Shown here: positions 49,658 through 59,699 of the stretch, in pieces | How the letters are laid out: each line of letters opens with the position of its first letter | How positions within the stretch are numbered: the stretch's first letter is position 1 | NCBI GenBank assembly: GCA_026874595.1 | Contig: CM049319.1 | Location: forward strand, 54,388,917-54,452,916 | Direction: 5' to 3' | Source of the DNA: Sipunculus nudus | Lineage: Eukaryota; Annelida; Sipuncula; Golfingiida; Sipunculidae | Length of the DNA: 64,000 nt | Made by a program: the position numbers and the translations under genes | The notes under the pieces: generated by a model | What the model saw: the letters and a program-made list of their open reading frames with translations, nothing else | Databases searched by the model: none | Told to the model about the DNA's origin: nothing

Positions 49658-50772
49658 TCAAGTTCTTGTTACGTGACCATTCTCCAACATTATTTGCTCC
49701 TCGGGCGCTTTAGAGTCTGTGGAATCATTCTTAGGCTTGTAAAGACGAGCCCGCACATACATAAGTGTGAAAAGAACAGTCGCACCAACTGCGTAACCAC
49801 CGATCAAGTACATCAGACTCATAGGCCCATGATACTCAAACAAATAACCACTCAACCAAGAAAACAACATAGCCCCTAACGCTGCACCAATGAAACAGAA
49901 TGACGTCACCATTGCTGACAACGGCATCTGCGCGTTCGCCCACACGATGCCGGCAGGAAATGTAGGCGCGAGACTTGCCGCGAACAGAGACGAGAACACC
50001 CACAAAATGGCCGGATGCTGCGTCGCACATGACGCAAGCACTGATGCTGATATCACAGTCAAGGTTAATTCCGTAAACATGATAGCACTAGGTGACATTC
50101 TGGTTGCCATGACGACTGCTAATCCTCTACCTGCGGTGAATGCTGCCCAAAACACAGTCGTTAATAAAGACGCGTTTGATACTGTGAACTTTAAAACACT
50201 ATCCATGGAAAAAGAGTAAATAAATTTCCCATAAGCCCTTTCGGCACCAGCTGGTAATGCTAAGAAGAAAAATAGACAGGCGACTATCTGCAATCCAAAG
50301 GCACCATACTCCCCCACCAACGACCGCTTAGAGAAAATAGACTTGATACTTCTCTTTTTCTTTTCACCAGAATTATCGAGGTTCGGTGCGGGTTTCTTGA
50401 CTTCGGGGATTCTTCGACAATCAAGTATCACAAATGCAAAAGCTGCAGCGAGAGTAATTGCTCCTATGATAGCGTACGGTATCTCTATACGTTCATTTCT
50501 ACCTCCACTTCTGGCGGGGGCACTTTCGTTGGAAACGGTATGGTCCCTGTTGTCATGGTAAGTTTGGTTCGGCGGTATGGGAGATGTGTTGAAAATAGTG
50601 TTGTCAATACCATTAACAATCGTTACGCTTGAATTTGTGACTTCTGTCTCGTCTATAAATGGTCTCGCTAATTGAGGAGTGATGAGGGCACCGATGCCAA
50701 AGGAAAAATGTAATGCATGGACTGGAACCGAGGCCTTATCTCCCCAAATCCTTAGCAAATACGCATTGCCAA
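49658..50772 (-). CDS. NaGLT1/MFSD4B-like sugar transporter, last coding exon
   Basis: Encodes the C-terminal ~370 residues of a 12-helix major facilitator transporter; family members carry glucose (or urea) across the plasma membrane. Numbering from the first complete codon, the exon opens with GNAYLLRIWGDK and ALHFSFGIGALITP, which match the family pattern of IWGD followed by a LHFSF helix. A hydrophilic loop (about 36-96) follows, with four N-glycosylation sequons at 46, 61, 68 and 81, as expected for the large extracellular loop of NaGLT1. Next come a helix (98-115), a lysine-rich cytoplasmic linker with KKKRSIKS, and helices near 155-175, 198-223, 232-248, 254-276, 284-308 and 314-340. 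Diagnostic stretches are GAERAYGKFIYSF, FWAAFTAGRGLAV and APTFPAGIVWA. The stop is TGA at 49660-49658. The upstream boundary is a strong acceptor (T-run then AG) at 50775-50773. Bases TT at the start complete a split GTT (Val) codon with exon 2. Family assignment is confident; substrate is inferred from the family. Confidence 0.94.
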
Positions 50773-51251
50773 CTAAAAAAAAATGGAAATTGTTATTTCA
50801 GAATATAAACAAAGCAAAGGATTTATCAATAGTCTATACAATGTAGCGTGATATCCACGGGGATTTGTAGGAAGTGAAGACTTCCGGATTTCATATATGA
50901 CCGAAAGGAGTATAAAAAGCGCAATATGATTGATCTGTATAATTAATGTGGCGGTTTATTAAAACGGCCCTTTGTACAATTTACTGCATAGCAATATAGT
51001 AACTTTATGCTTAACGTTATATATAATTTACAACATATTCAATGATCATCTACAAGCCTTACACATTACTTACTCCATACTTAGCGCACATTAACTACAA
51101 AAATAATATATTATTTACATCATATTTAACGTACATAAACTACTCTCCTTTTGTATGTCATAGGCAAATTTAGATCATTAATGTATATATATTATCAAAA
51201 TTGAGTGTTAATTAAAAAGTTAATTTGAACGTATGGACAAATGCCGTTTAC
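50773..51251 (-). other. Phase-1 intron of the transporter gene
   Basis: A 479-bp intron with GT at 51251-51250 and AG at 50774-50773, preceded by a run of nine T on the minus strand. It interrupts a valine codon after its first base. It contains only AT-rich sequence with no recognisable repeat. The reading frame is continuous across the junction and protein similarity runs through it, which is the main support. Confidence 0.9.
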
Positions 51252-51543
51252 CTGATCCAAGAATTCCTTTTGCAAATCCATCGATGCAAAACATCGCAGA
51301 CAGTAGTTCCAAATTTGGACACCAGGGGGCAGCAGCGGTCGGTAGCGCGCCCAATGTCAAGGCCACAGCCATGATGAGGTCCGTCCTGGCTTTCAGAGCG
51401 TCCCCAAGAACTCCTCCACTGAGAGCGCCGACGAGGAATCCGACACTCCGGGCCAGGAATGACCTCCCGATTTGCTCGTAATTACTGTTTATTCTCTCTT
51501 TCAGGTAAGGCATGGTAGGCCCCGAGATCTCAGAAAACAAACC
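51252..51543 (-). CDS. NaGLT1/MFSD4B-like sugar transporter, internal exon
   Basis: Encodes 97 codons plus one base. It starts GLFSEISGPTMPYLKER (end of helix 1 and the following loop), then GRSFLARSVGFLVGALSGGVLGD (helix 2 with the MFS-type GGxxGD turn), DLIMAVALTLGALPTAAAPW (helix 3) and ELLSAMFCIDGFAKGILGSG (helix 4), matching the N-terminal half of NaGLT1. The acceptor is pyrimidine-rich and ends in TTTAAG at 51544; in-frame reading upstream soon meets a TAA, so the exon cannot extend. The donor is CAG|GTAAAC at 51251-51246. Joining to 50772 gives GGA TCA GTT GGC, keeping the frame. No initiator Met is present: the start and the first helix must be in an upstream exon that I did not find. 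With the last exon the product is ~468 residues, against roughly 500 for vertebrate relatives, so about 30-50 residues are missing. Confidence 0.9.
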
Positions 51544-51639
51544 CTTAAATAAAGGAATGTGGTGACTATTTTAAAATTTGCAAACACAATTTACATAAAG
51601 TGAAACCTTTGAAATGACAAGGTGGGGAACTAACCAAAA

Positions 51640-51815
51640 TTGTATTTATTCACCGGTGGTCTTATTTGACGGGTCAATGATAATCAATGTGTCTTCGGTT
51701 CACTCAAGGTTGGTCTTAATACACAGGTGCCGAGGTCTTATTAGACATGTGTCTTTTAGACAGGATCCCCTGTTTATATTTGAGAGAGAGAGAGAGAAAG
51801 AGAGAGAGACGACGT
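51640..51815 (+). repeat. Dispersed repeat family D, copy 2, plus (GA)n
   Basis: CACCGGTGGTCTTATTTGAC, TTCACTCAAGGTTGGTCTTA, ACACAGGTGCCGAGGTCTTA and GACATGTGTCTTTTAGACAG repeat the plan of 36716-36896. A (GA)n run at 51782-51810 adjoins it. It lies just upstream of the transporter's exon 2, inside the presumed first intron. Confidence 0.7.
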
Positions 51816-53558
51816 AACAAACACGGTTTCATGTATCGCAGTGGGCTTTTTATAATGATATGACTGAAACATAAGCTACTGAGTGTTTGATGATCATCAT
51901 CGTGTATGGCCTGGAAATCGGCGGATAATCCTAGTTATAACAATAACAAAAATAAAAAGGACAGAAATCTCTGGGACTCGTTTTCCGGTGAAAGGTCAGT
52001 ATGGCTTTTTGTTATGTATGAAGCAGGTAATTTGGTAGTTTCAGGTGAGAATATTTTCAAACAAAAATGGTTAAAACGAAAAGTTAAGAGTCTGTGTAAA
52101 TGAATTAAACTTTGCCATTAAAACTTCCTTACGGAGTAAGAATTACACACATTTTTTATTGCAATTAAATCACATCGAACTTTAATTGTGCACTTCGAGT
52201 ATTGGAGGTCGATCGCTATCGTTATCTCACCATGCAGACCCAACTGAACAAAGTGGCCATGGTCCGAGCCATACGGAGTCGTTTATGCTGGACGATGTCC
52301 GGGCGGCCATCTTCATGTCCCATACTTGCTACTCAATTCCTCCTGGAATAAAACAAATGAATTACGTTACTCTCTGGTCTGTATAATGCATATACAGTAA
52401 AAACCTCATAAATACGGCCACCTTTAGGACCAAAAACACTTGTCGTGCTAGCGTGATGGTCTGGTAAGATATGGTTCAATCATAGACATACAGAATAGAA
52501 CGACCAATCAGTGCTGAATAAACGTAGGGGAAAAATTGAAGCTGAGGTGGTGCCATACTGGGACCTTACAAAGAAACGACCCGCAGGAGAATCTTAATTG
52601 TCAAACGGTGACAGTGATGGATAACTAAACGTACTTTACAGCAAAGTAGCATCCACTAGCTAGAGAAGACTGTAACGTTTATTGAAGGAAAGCATTTTAT
52701 CTTACCATGCAGGATGACGCTGTTTGCTTCATTTTTAAAGATTTTACTTGAAGTTACGGAAGTCAATTTTCAAACATGCGTTTCGATGTAAAAAAAAAAA
52801 GTCCACGCCTTTTGATGAAATTTTCGGAAATTTCGGGTATGATACAAGGAATAACTGATTAAATGTTTGGGTGATCCGATACACCAAATGGATCCTATAA
52901 TTTTTAAAGGAAACATGCGGCATTTCTGACAATGCCATATGGCGGAGGTCTGCGCCTTCTGGGTGCTATTCTAGTTATATGTTGGATTAATCTCTGATCT
53001 CGACTGGTGTTTTATAAAATAGTACTAGTCAGTATCCGTAAAATGTTGGACTGATATGCGAGCTCCACAGGTCCCAAGATGGCGCCTGCCGATTATCGCC
53101 GAACTCCATTCTACGGTCTTTGTACACTGTAGGTCTGTGGGTGCAATCCTCTGTAGCAGCCAGAAAGATTGGTTAACTGTTCATTGTTCAATCACTAATT
53201 AAGCCGAGAAAGGTTAATTGTTGCGGGATGGTCGTATTTTGTGACTGGCGTTGCTTTAGAGCTTCACTATAATACATAATCGTAATGTATAAAAATGAGT
53301 TAATTTAGTCGGTATAACATATGTTATGTTAACATGTTATATCAGAAAAATTAGGAAAGATTTTAAAATAGATATATAGCACCTCTCAATATTTTGTACA
53401 CTTTGGATATGCTTCTTAGCTGTTGCGGTGCTCAGCTGCGCCACCTGTCGGTGACATAGTAAAGTCACAAGCCAACAGAGAAACCCATGAGCAAAATTGG
53501 GTGGAGTGATCACACTGGCTGTTTCTGACTTGGCTTTTAAATACTCAGTAGTTACCAA
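51816..53558. other. Presumed first intron or upstream DNA of the transporter
   Basis: No transmembrane-coding exon found on the minus strand. A family H relative lies at 52800-52975. A minus-strand ATG...GTAAGA donor-like site at 52704-52716 encodes no hydrophobic helix. An AAGATGGCGCC (YY1-like) motif is at 53075-53085 in a GC-richer patch. Confidence 0.4.
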
Positions 53559-53640
53559 AACAAGTTGTTATTATAGCCGGCCGCGGGTTGTCGTCACGGT
53601 GACTACAACGACTACAACCCGGCTATAATAACAACTTGTT
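53559..53640. repeat. 82-bp perfect-arm palindrome
   Basis: AACAAGTTGTTATTATAGCC is repeated exactly in inverse at 53621-53640. The interior is also partly self-complementary (GTCACGGTGAC). The DNA can fold into a long hairpin. No coding potential; likely a tiny foldback element. Confidence 0.9.
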
Positions 53641-54579
53641 TCAGACGTGTTTCATCGATGGTAGCCCGACTATGTATTGCTTTTAACCAACAGAAAACAT
53701 GTAATAAAGTATTACACTAAAGGTCTCATAACCCATCAACAAAAACATGGATGTATCTTGCCATATTTCAACAAATATATACAGCACAAAGGACACAAAA
53801 CACAATATAACATTTACCACAAATAATATTAATACATTGACCATCACTGTGTAATTTAATTACGATGTTACTGGCGGCAGAGAATTAAAAATTTAAACGT
53901 ATTTTAACATACAGCGTATCTAGCCCCTTGTCAAATTTATCTTTAGCTGGAAGTCTAGTTCCCAGTCAGTCCAGCCATGGACCTTCGTGTCTACTGAAAC
54001 AGCTCTGTTGGACACACATAACATAATGTCCGTCGAACTGAGTTATATCAGAAGGCATGAAGCTGAAGGCGCATGAATGGACTCAATCACAGAGTGCTCT
54101 CCTTGGACTGGACAGACCGTAGGGAATATGAGTGACGGACTCTATAGGACTCTTGAGTCCCTGTTTGGTCCGGTGTGGCCCGATCCGGTCCGGTACAGTC
54201 CAGAATTGATAAATCCTCTCTCTGTGCGGCCTCTTGAGACCACAGGCCAAGGATAAAGATACACGAATCAAGGACAGTGGTATACAAAATTAATATCACT
54301 GTAATGATAACCAGGTCATAATTATCGATCAATGTCACCATGGCTCGAATGATCAGTGTGTATTAGAGTTGCGTTACGTAGTGGTCAGGATGAAAACAAT
54401 GCAAATATTCTTATCAGTCTTTTTTCCTACATTCAATCAGACAATTTCTTTATCAATGTGAAAGGTTGGTGCGTCACAATTACAACTGTCTTGATAAACC
54501 TTGCACCTTATATTGTGATTAAGTAAATCAGTCTGATAGGTTATACCATGAACTGGTTCACAGTAGTGTCAAGGGTAGA

Positions 54580-54632
<53 letters not shown>

Positions 54633-54816
54633 CACCTTTTATTGTCTGTGTGACATATTTTAAATTTGATACAACTGAGTATCAGGTTTTAGAAAATAAG
54701 GATTTATGTTTCAAGTATATGTTAATTTAGACTGAGTTATATCATATTTCATATTAAACTCAGAAATGGAACTAAAGTCTATAATTCTAATTATTTATAT
54801 ATTTCATTTCCAATAA

Positions 54817-54907
<91 letters not shown>

Positions 54908-55072
54908 AGACTAGTTGGAGCCTGCATGTTTACCTCCGCGGGGACAGTAGGCAAACTTTCCCTCGTTCTACTCTTGTCTCTGGTCTCAAATATAGGCTAC
55001 AGAACAGGGTCAAATGAATTGCTCTACCAACAGCTAGTACAAAGAAACTGCTCTCTCTCACAATGCAACAAA
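53641..55072. other. Gene-free stretch; (TA)n arrays
   Basis: (TA)n at 54582-54629. A minus-strand open frame at 54087-54341 contains one hydrophobic stretch but does not fit the missing first helix of the transporter. A minus-strand GAG|GTAAAC donor-like site lies at ~54940 in a GC-richer patch. Confidence 0.4.
54819..54908 (+). repeat. Compound microsatellite (TA)n-(GA)n
   Basis: About 21 TA units pass into about 20 GA units, the third array with this order in the window. Confidence 0.97.
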
Positions 55073-56121
55073 CAGTAGAGCGCCGTTGTCCGAATGCAGT
55101 TTTCACGAAAATTCGTTTTTTTTTTTCCGAAATGATAAATTGGGAACCGAAAACGTATTAGTATTTACGAAATATTTGTTAACCGTGTAAATACTTCACA
55201 TTTATTTTTTAATGACGAGTCACAAGGGCCTGTAATCTAATAAAATGTAGATTATACCTTCCGCTTCGCTGTGGGCGAAAAAGGTATCATTCATACGTCG
55301 CTTATACTCGAGCAGGTTTATGTGCGAGTGGTTATACAAATGAGCAGTTCACTCCCGTGAGAAATTGTGTCATCTACTTGAACTCGCCATTATTCAGCCT
55401 ATTCATCATTTCACTTTTACTGTCAAGAAGAACGGTTCTCAAACAAAATCACCCAGCTGTCATTTAGCAGAGGTATGGAATCAAATAAGAGCAAACGGAC
55501 GGCGTCATGCTTTGATGACAAGCTGACAATACTGGAGCGACACGACCTTGGTGACAAGCTTGTCATCATCGCAAGGGATTTCAACTTTGGCAGATCCACT
55601 GTTACTGATATAAAGAATAGCAGTGAGAAACTCGTCGAATACATAATGAAGTTGCCAGATACCCCTGACTCAAAGAATAATGATAAATTATCCATTTCGA
55701 CTGGTAGGCTCTACACGCGTTAGAAATATTTGATTCTCCGGGTTTCACTCGATGTACATGTGCTGCACTGGCACTGCCCTTTGGATGTAAAAAGTCTAAC
55801 CGAGCATCACCAATAGCGATGTCATTTGACCTTTTTGTCCTATGCATTTGTTGAAATAAGAGCATGCATATATGCCAAAAAGCAGGTTAGACTGTTTTTT
55901 GCCTATCTTGCTTTTTAATAAATCCAATATTTTTAATATATCCCGGTCGTCAATTACATAGATTGAAAAGAAACCCTGTGTTTCCCTGGTAAACTGGCAT
56001 TAAGTTGACCATAACAGTCATACGAACATGCTGCTAGACCCCTTTACCGTTTTCCGAGAATTCGTTTTTCCGAACAAAAAGCTTGTCCCAAGAAGCTTTT
56101 GAAAAAAAACGGCGCTCAATG
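55073..56121 (+). mobile_element. pogo/Tigger-type DNA transposon, internally deleted
   Basis: Starts CAGTAGAGCGCCGTTGTCCG and ends AACGGCGCTCAATG, an inverted repeat with the CAGTAGA-type tip of pogo/Tigger elements. Inner AATTCGTTTTTCCGA-like sequences recur near both ends. It contains an open frame for a transposase DNA-binding domain (55475-55723). At ~1.05 kb it is less than half the usual Tigger length, so the catalytic DDE part is deleted. The TA duplication is not clear. Confidence 0.8.
55475..55723 (+). pseudogene. pogo/Tigger transposase N-terminal HTH fragment
   Basis: Eighty-two codons. Residues ~7-60 (KRTASCFDDKLTILERHDLG, then ARDFNFGRSTVTDIKN and SEKLVEYIMKL) match the first helix-turn-helix (CENP-B N / psq type) of pogo and CENP-B proteins, with the typical K-L-x-I-L-E and GRSTVTDIK signatures. 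The frame ends after ~22 unrelated residues; the second HTH and the DDE nuclease domain are missing. Dead as a transposase, although the fragment could in principle still bind element ends. Confidence 0.82.
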
Positions 56122-56136
56122 TATTTATTTAATTAA

Positions 56137-56560
56137 GTGACATAATCGAGAGGAAATTTTCCTATTCTTTCACAGAAATTTTGCTCTATACAAAAATTTT
56201 TCCACCAAACCATCCAAGCACAATACGTCTTCTGTGATTCAGCGTAAGAGTCCACTTGTGTCTGTTTACCATTATAAGGCCACGTGATCCCCAACAATTA
56301 CTAGTCCAAACAAGTCAATACATACATATATATACATGGATCTTCATGTCCTCTGATATATCTCTGCTGAATGGAAATAAATGTAAATTCATTGTAGAAC
56401 CTGTCTCAACAGATTTGTAGGATAGATCGAGGTCCCACGCGTTGTGTAAATGTTGACGCCAATGATCGCGCCCGGTCCACTTTAACACTCGTGCACAGAA
56501 TTAAGCCAACAGTTTCATGGCAACATTTTGTCAATATTTACTCCTGACTTATGTGTTGGT
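56137..56560 (+). mobile_element. MITE family F, copy 2
   Basis: Same ordered blocks as 10552-11020 (GACATAATCGAG, TATTCTTTCACAG, CACTTGTGTCTGTTTACCAT, AAGGCCACGTGA, GGTCCCACGCGTTGTGTA, TGATCGCGCCCGG). It begins directly after the pogo-type element. Confidence 0.7.
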
Positions 56561-56849
56561 AGTGGATATATGATACCAGATGCACTTTTAGAGTTTCGCA
56601 TTAGTCGAGCTTACCGCACATAAGCCTGTAAGTTATGTAAATGAGGTCATGCTGGCCATGTTACCCAAGTCAAGGGAGACGTTGGTGTCACTATAACCAA
56701 AACTGGCATGATTCAGCACCAGTGATTATGATACAGTTGACACTAGTCATGACTAAAAATTTACTGCTAGCTTTGATAATGAAAATGAAATCTTTATAAT
56801 GTAGGGAACAGAATACTGGCTATGATGACCCTATTTAAGGTTCCAATAG

Positions 56850-58310
56850 AGATTTTTTCTCCAGGACCTCCCTGGATATTAAGTAAGAAATTTCCGAGTC
56901 CAACAAGTATGATTTAAGCCGTTAACACAACTTTCAGGAGTTGAGAAGCTGGCACGATTGCTGTAATTTTGCAGTCTCCAAAATGGAGGAAAATATGTGT
57001 GAAAAAAAAAATACGTGATGTCACTTCACCTGAGTAAACTAGTCATGATAAATATGCACACCAGGTTTCAAGACACTACATGAACCAAGCGCTAGGAAAC
57101 TGACACGATTGCTATCATTTGGCGGTCTCAAAAATGGAAAGAAAAAATGTGTAAAGACTACAAAAATACAGGTGGCGCCACCAGACTTCAGCAACTGATG
57201 AAAAAAAAATCATAAAAAAAACAAAGGAGGTTAAGCACACTTACTGAAACAAAGGTTAAGAAACTAAGATCAATGCTGTAATAAAGCAATTATAAAAATA
57301 GAGGGGACAAGTGACCAAGGGATCAGCTGACTAGGAAGACAATGAAAAAAGGAATTTTATCATCTGAATGCCAAAATTTATAGGTTGTATCCCCATTCAA
57401 CTTAAGCATAGCCCGGAGGATATGGGTAACAGAGACTGAATTTCAGGTTTTCAAGGAGATTTCTCATGGACCTGCCTCGACGTCACGTTAGACGATTCTT
57501 GTGCAATGGCTACGATTTGTGCCCTGTTAACTGACGACAGCTTCTTTGTAGGTCTCAACAACACATATTTAAAATAAAATGCGTAAAACTTGGGGAAAAA
57601 AAGCCAGGTGGCACCACCAGTCTGCAGAAACTGATGAATCAGTCCATGATGAATAAGCAATTAAATAACCTTGGTGATCAATGCATTACTTGTTCAGATA
57701 CTGGAACTTTTTGAAACAAATTTTTAATTATTCTGGGAATACTTCTGAGCCCCTTAGCTCGGAGGATATGGGTAACAAAGACCTAATTTCAGGTTTCCGA
57801 GGAGATTTTTCATGGACCTCCCTGGATGTAAAGGAAGGAGATTCTAGGTCCAGTAATTATGACTTGTGCCCTGTTAACGGAGAACTGCATCTTTGAAGGT
57901 ATCAAAAAAGGGGGACAATGGGCCCTAATTAAAAAAAAATGCAGGTGGTGCAACCAGTCTGCAGGAACTGAAGATACTCTGTATGATCAATGATCATGCA
58001 CAGAATCATGATGATCAAGGCATTAGTTATTCAGATACTGGAGCTTTTGCTTCAGATTTTTATCTATTCTTGGGGTTATTTCTGAGCCCCATAGCTCGGA
58101 GGATATGGGTAACAGAGACCTAATTTCAGCTTTCAAAGGAGATTTTTCATGGACCTCCCTGGATGTCATGGACGAAGATTCTATGTCCAGCAGTTACGTT
58201 TGGGTCTTGTAAACGGATGACCAGATGATCAGACGGACGGCCGGACAGACAAAGGACGAAAGGTGATCGCTATAGCTCATATGACTTGCAGTTAGCTGAG
58301 CTAAAACAAA
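56850..58310 (+). repeat. Tandem array of ~340-bp units
   Basis: The landmark GGAGGATATGGGTAACA recurs at 57415, 57761 and 58098 (spacing 346 and 337 bp), each followed by TTTCATGGACCTCCCTGGAT or a close variant and preceded by a GGTGG.GCCACCAGTCTGCAG-type block. A more diverged unit starts near 56865. It ends GACGGACGGCCGGACAGACA and AGCTCATATGACTTGCAGTT, AGCTGAGCTAAAAC, a type of repeat tail I associate with bivalve genomes. Open frames in it are incidental. Confidence 0.85.
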
Positions 58311-58359
58311 TCAGAAATATTACCACTATACCTAGTTGTACTGATAAAGGAGAAAACCA

Positions 58360-58765
58360 ACAAAAAAACTCTTCGATCAAATTTTAGGGACTTGCTTTAC
58401 ACTCCTTTATAGTCCATTATCCGAAACTTACGGTAAGCGTGCTATTACGTATGCAGGACCAACTGTTTGGAATGGACTGCCCCAAGAAAATAAAGACAGC
58501 TGTCTCTATTGTTATTTTTAAAAAGAGGTTGTATACCTATTATTTTAGGAGAGTGTTAAGCTAGTTTTAAGTGCATATATTTGATTTGCCATTCTCTTTG
58601 TGTACCCTGTGTGAATGCTTTTAAATGCTCTGCATCTTGCCTTCAATTTGATAATTGATCTTTGTTTTAATGTACATTTAATGTATGTAATCTTGATTTG
58701 TAAACCACTGTTGAATATTGCATTATATGTATGGGCGGTCTAAATAATCTAATAAACTTTTCAAG
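58360..58765 (+). mobile_element. LINE (non-LTR retrotransposon) 3' tail
   Basis: 58425-58500 translates to TYGKRAITYAGPTVWNGLPQ followed by ENKDS, the conserved C-terminal end of reverse-transcriptase proteins in CR1/L2/Jockey-like elements. After a stop-containing Lys-rich stretch comes an AT-rich 3'UTR ending in CTAATAAACTTTTC. Severely 5'-truncated and non-functional. Confidence 0.7.
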
Positions 58766-58794
58766 TTTTCAATAATTGAATATATATGTCCATA

Positions 58795-58990
58795 TCAGAC
58801 ATGGGGTAATCTTAATCAGTAATCGTAATCAATGACAGTCGTTTACATTTTTTAAAGTAATCGTAATCGATTACTTTTACTTTAAAAGGAAAGTAATTGT
58901 AATTGTTATCAATTACTCTCCAAATGTAATCGTAATCAGCATAATTAGATAGGATAACATTGATTACTTTTGTATATCAATTATAAACAG
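58795..58990. repeat. TAATCG/CGATTA-rich block
   Basis: Repeated GTAATCGTAATC and its inverse GATTACTTTTAC around 58800-58970, with an inverted centre at AATCGATTACTTTTACTTTA. Non-coding. Confidence 0.8.
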
Positions 58991-59039
58991 CTACAGTTAC
59001 TGTTTCCTTCAACGCTTAACTTTCATGTTAAACACTGAA

Positions 59040-59690
59040 AAAAACCTCAACTGGAGTTACGAAAGGTTTTGGAAATCAATGAACAGATGTCTCCTGTTAC
59101 CTTGACCTTTGACCTTGTGTACCCAATAGGGAAAGGGATATTTGCCTATTGGTAGGTGATCTTTAAGATAGAACCTCTGGTATAAAAGGTTTTGCTTAAA
59201 ATGCATCCACAACCTTTAAAAAGATATGGGGACTGTGACCTTGACCTCTGACCTAATGTCCTTAAATGAGGAAGGGTGTTTGTTTTAGTTTTGGGCCATT
59301 TTAATATGAATTTTGAAATCCATATGTGAATCCCAAGTGGAGTAATCATCTGATAATGAATTTGCAAACAGATGGCTCCTATGGCCTTGACCTTTGAACT
59401 TGTGACCCCCAAGATTTAAAGTGATGTTTTCATGTTGGAAGGTGTCATATATGTGTAAGATGGAAAGACTGGCATGGAAAGTTTGGCTGAAAATGTATCC
59501 ATAATTTTTTTTAATGTTACCTTGAACTTTGACCTCATTACCAAAAAAATCACTAGTTCTTGCTTAAGTAGTTGGCCATTTATATATAAAGTTTGAAATC
59601 CATATGTAAATCGAAACTGGAGTTATCATCCGGAAAGGAATTGTGGACGGACAGACGGACAAAGTGGTTACTAGATCTATGGGGCACCCG
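59040..59690 (+). repeat. Diverged tandem repeat with TGACCT pairs
   Basis: Units of roughly 130-290 bp share CCTTGACCTTTGACCTTGTG-type blocks (59102, 59240, 59388, 59520), TTTGAAATCCATATGT (59305, 59590) and GGAGT.ATCATC. The array ends GTGGACGGACAGACGGACAA, GTGGTTACTAGATCTA. The TGACCT pairs spaced by one base correspond to DR1 nuclear-receptor sites on the other strand. Confidence 0.8.
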
Positions 59691-59699
59691 CCTAGTCTA

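Noticed and set aside
54087-54341. Minus-strand frame with a hydrophobic stretch as the missing first helix of the transporter
   Set aside because: It lacks the expected motif before exon 2, has no donor in phase after the helix and does not resemble family N-termini.
56850-58310. Coding exons in the conserved-looking ~340-bp units
   Set aside because: Similarity between units is at DNA level with frame-breaking differences; this is a tandem repeat.
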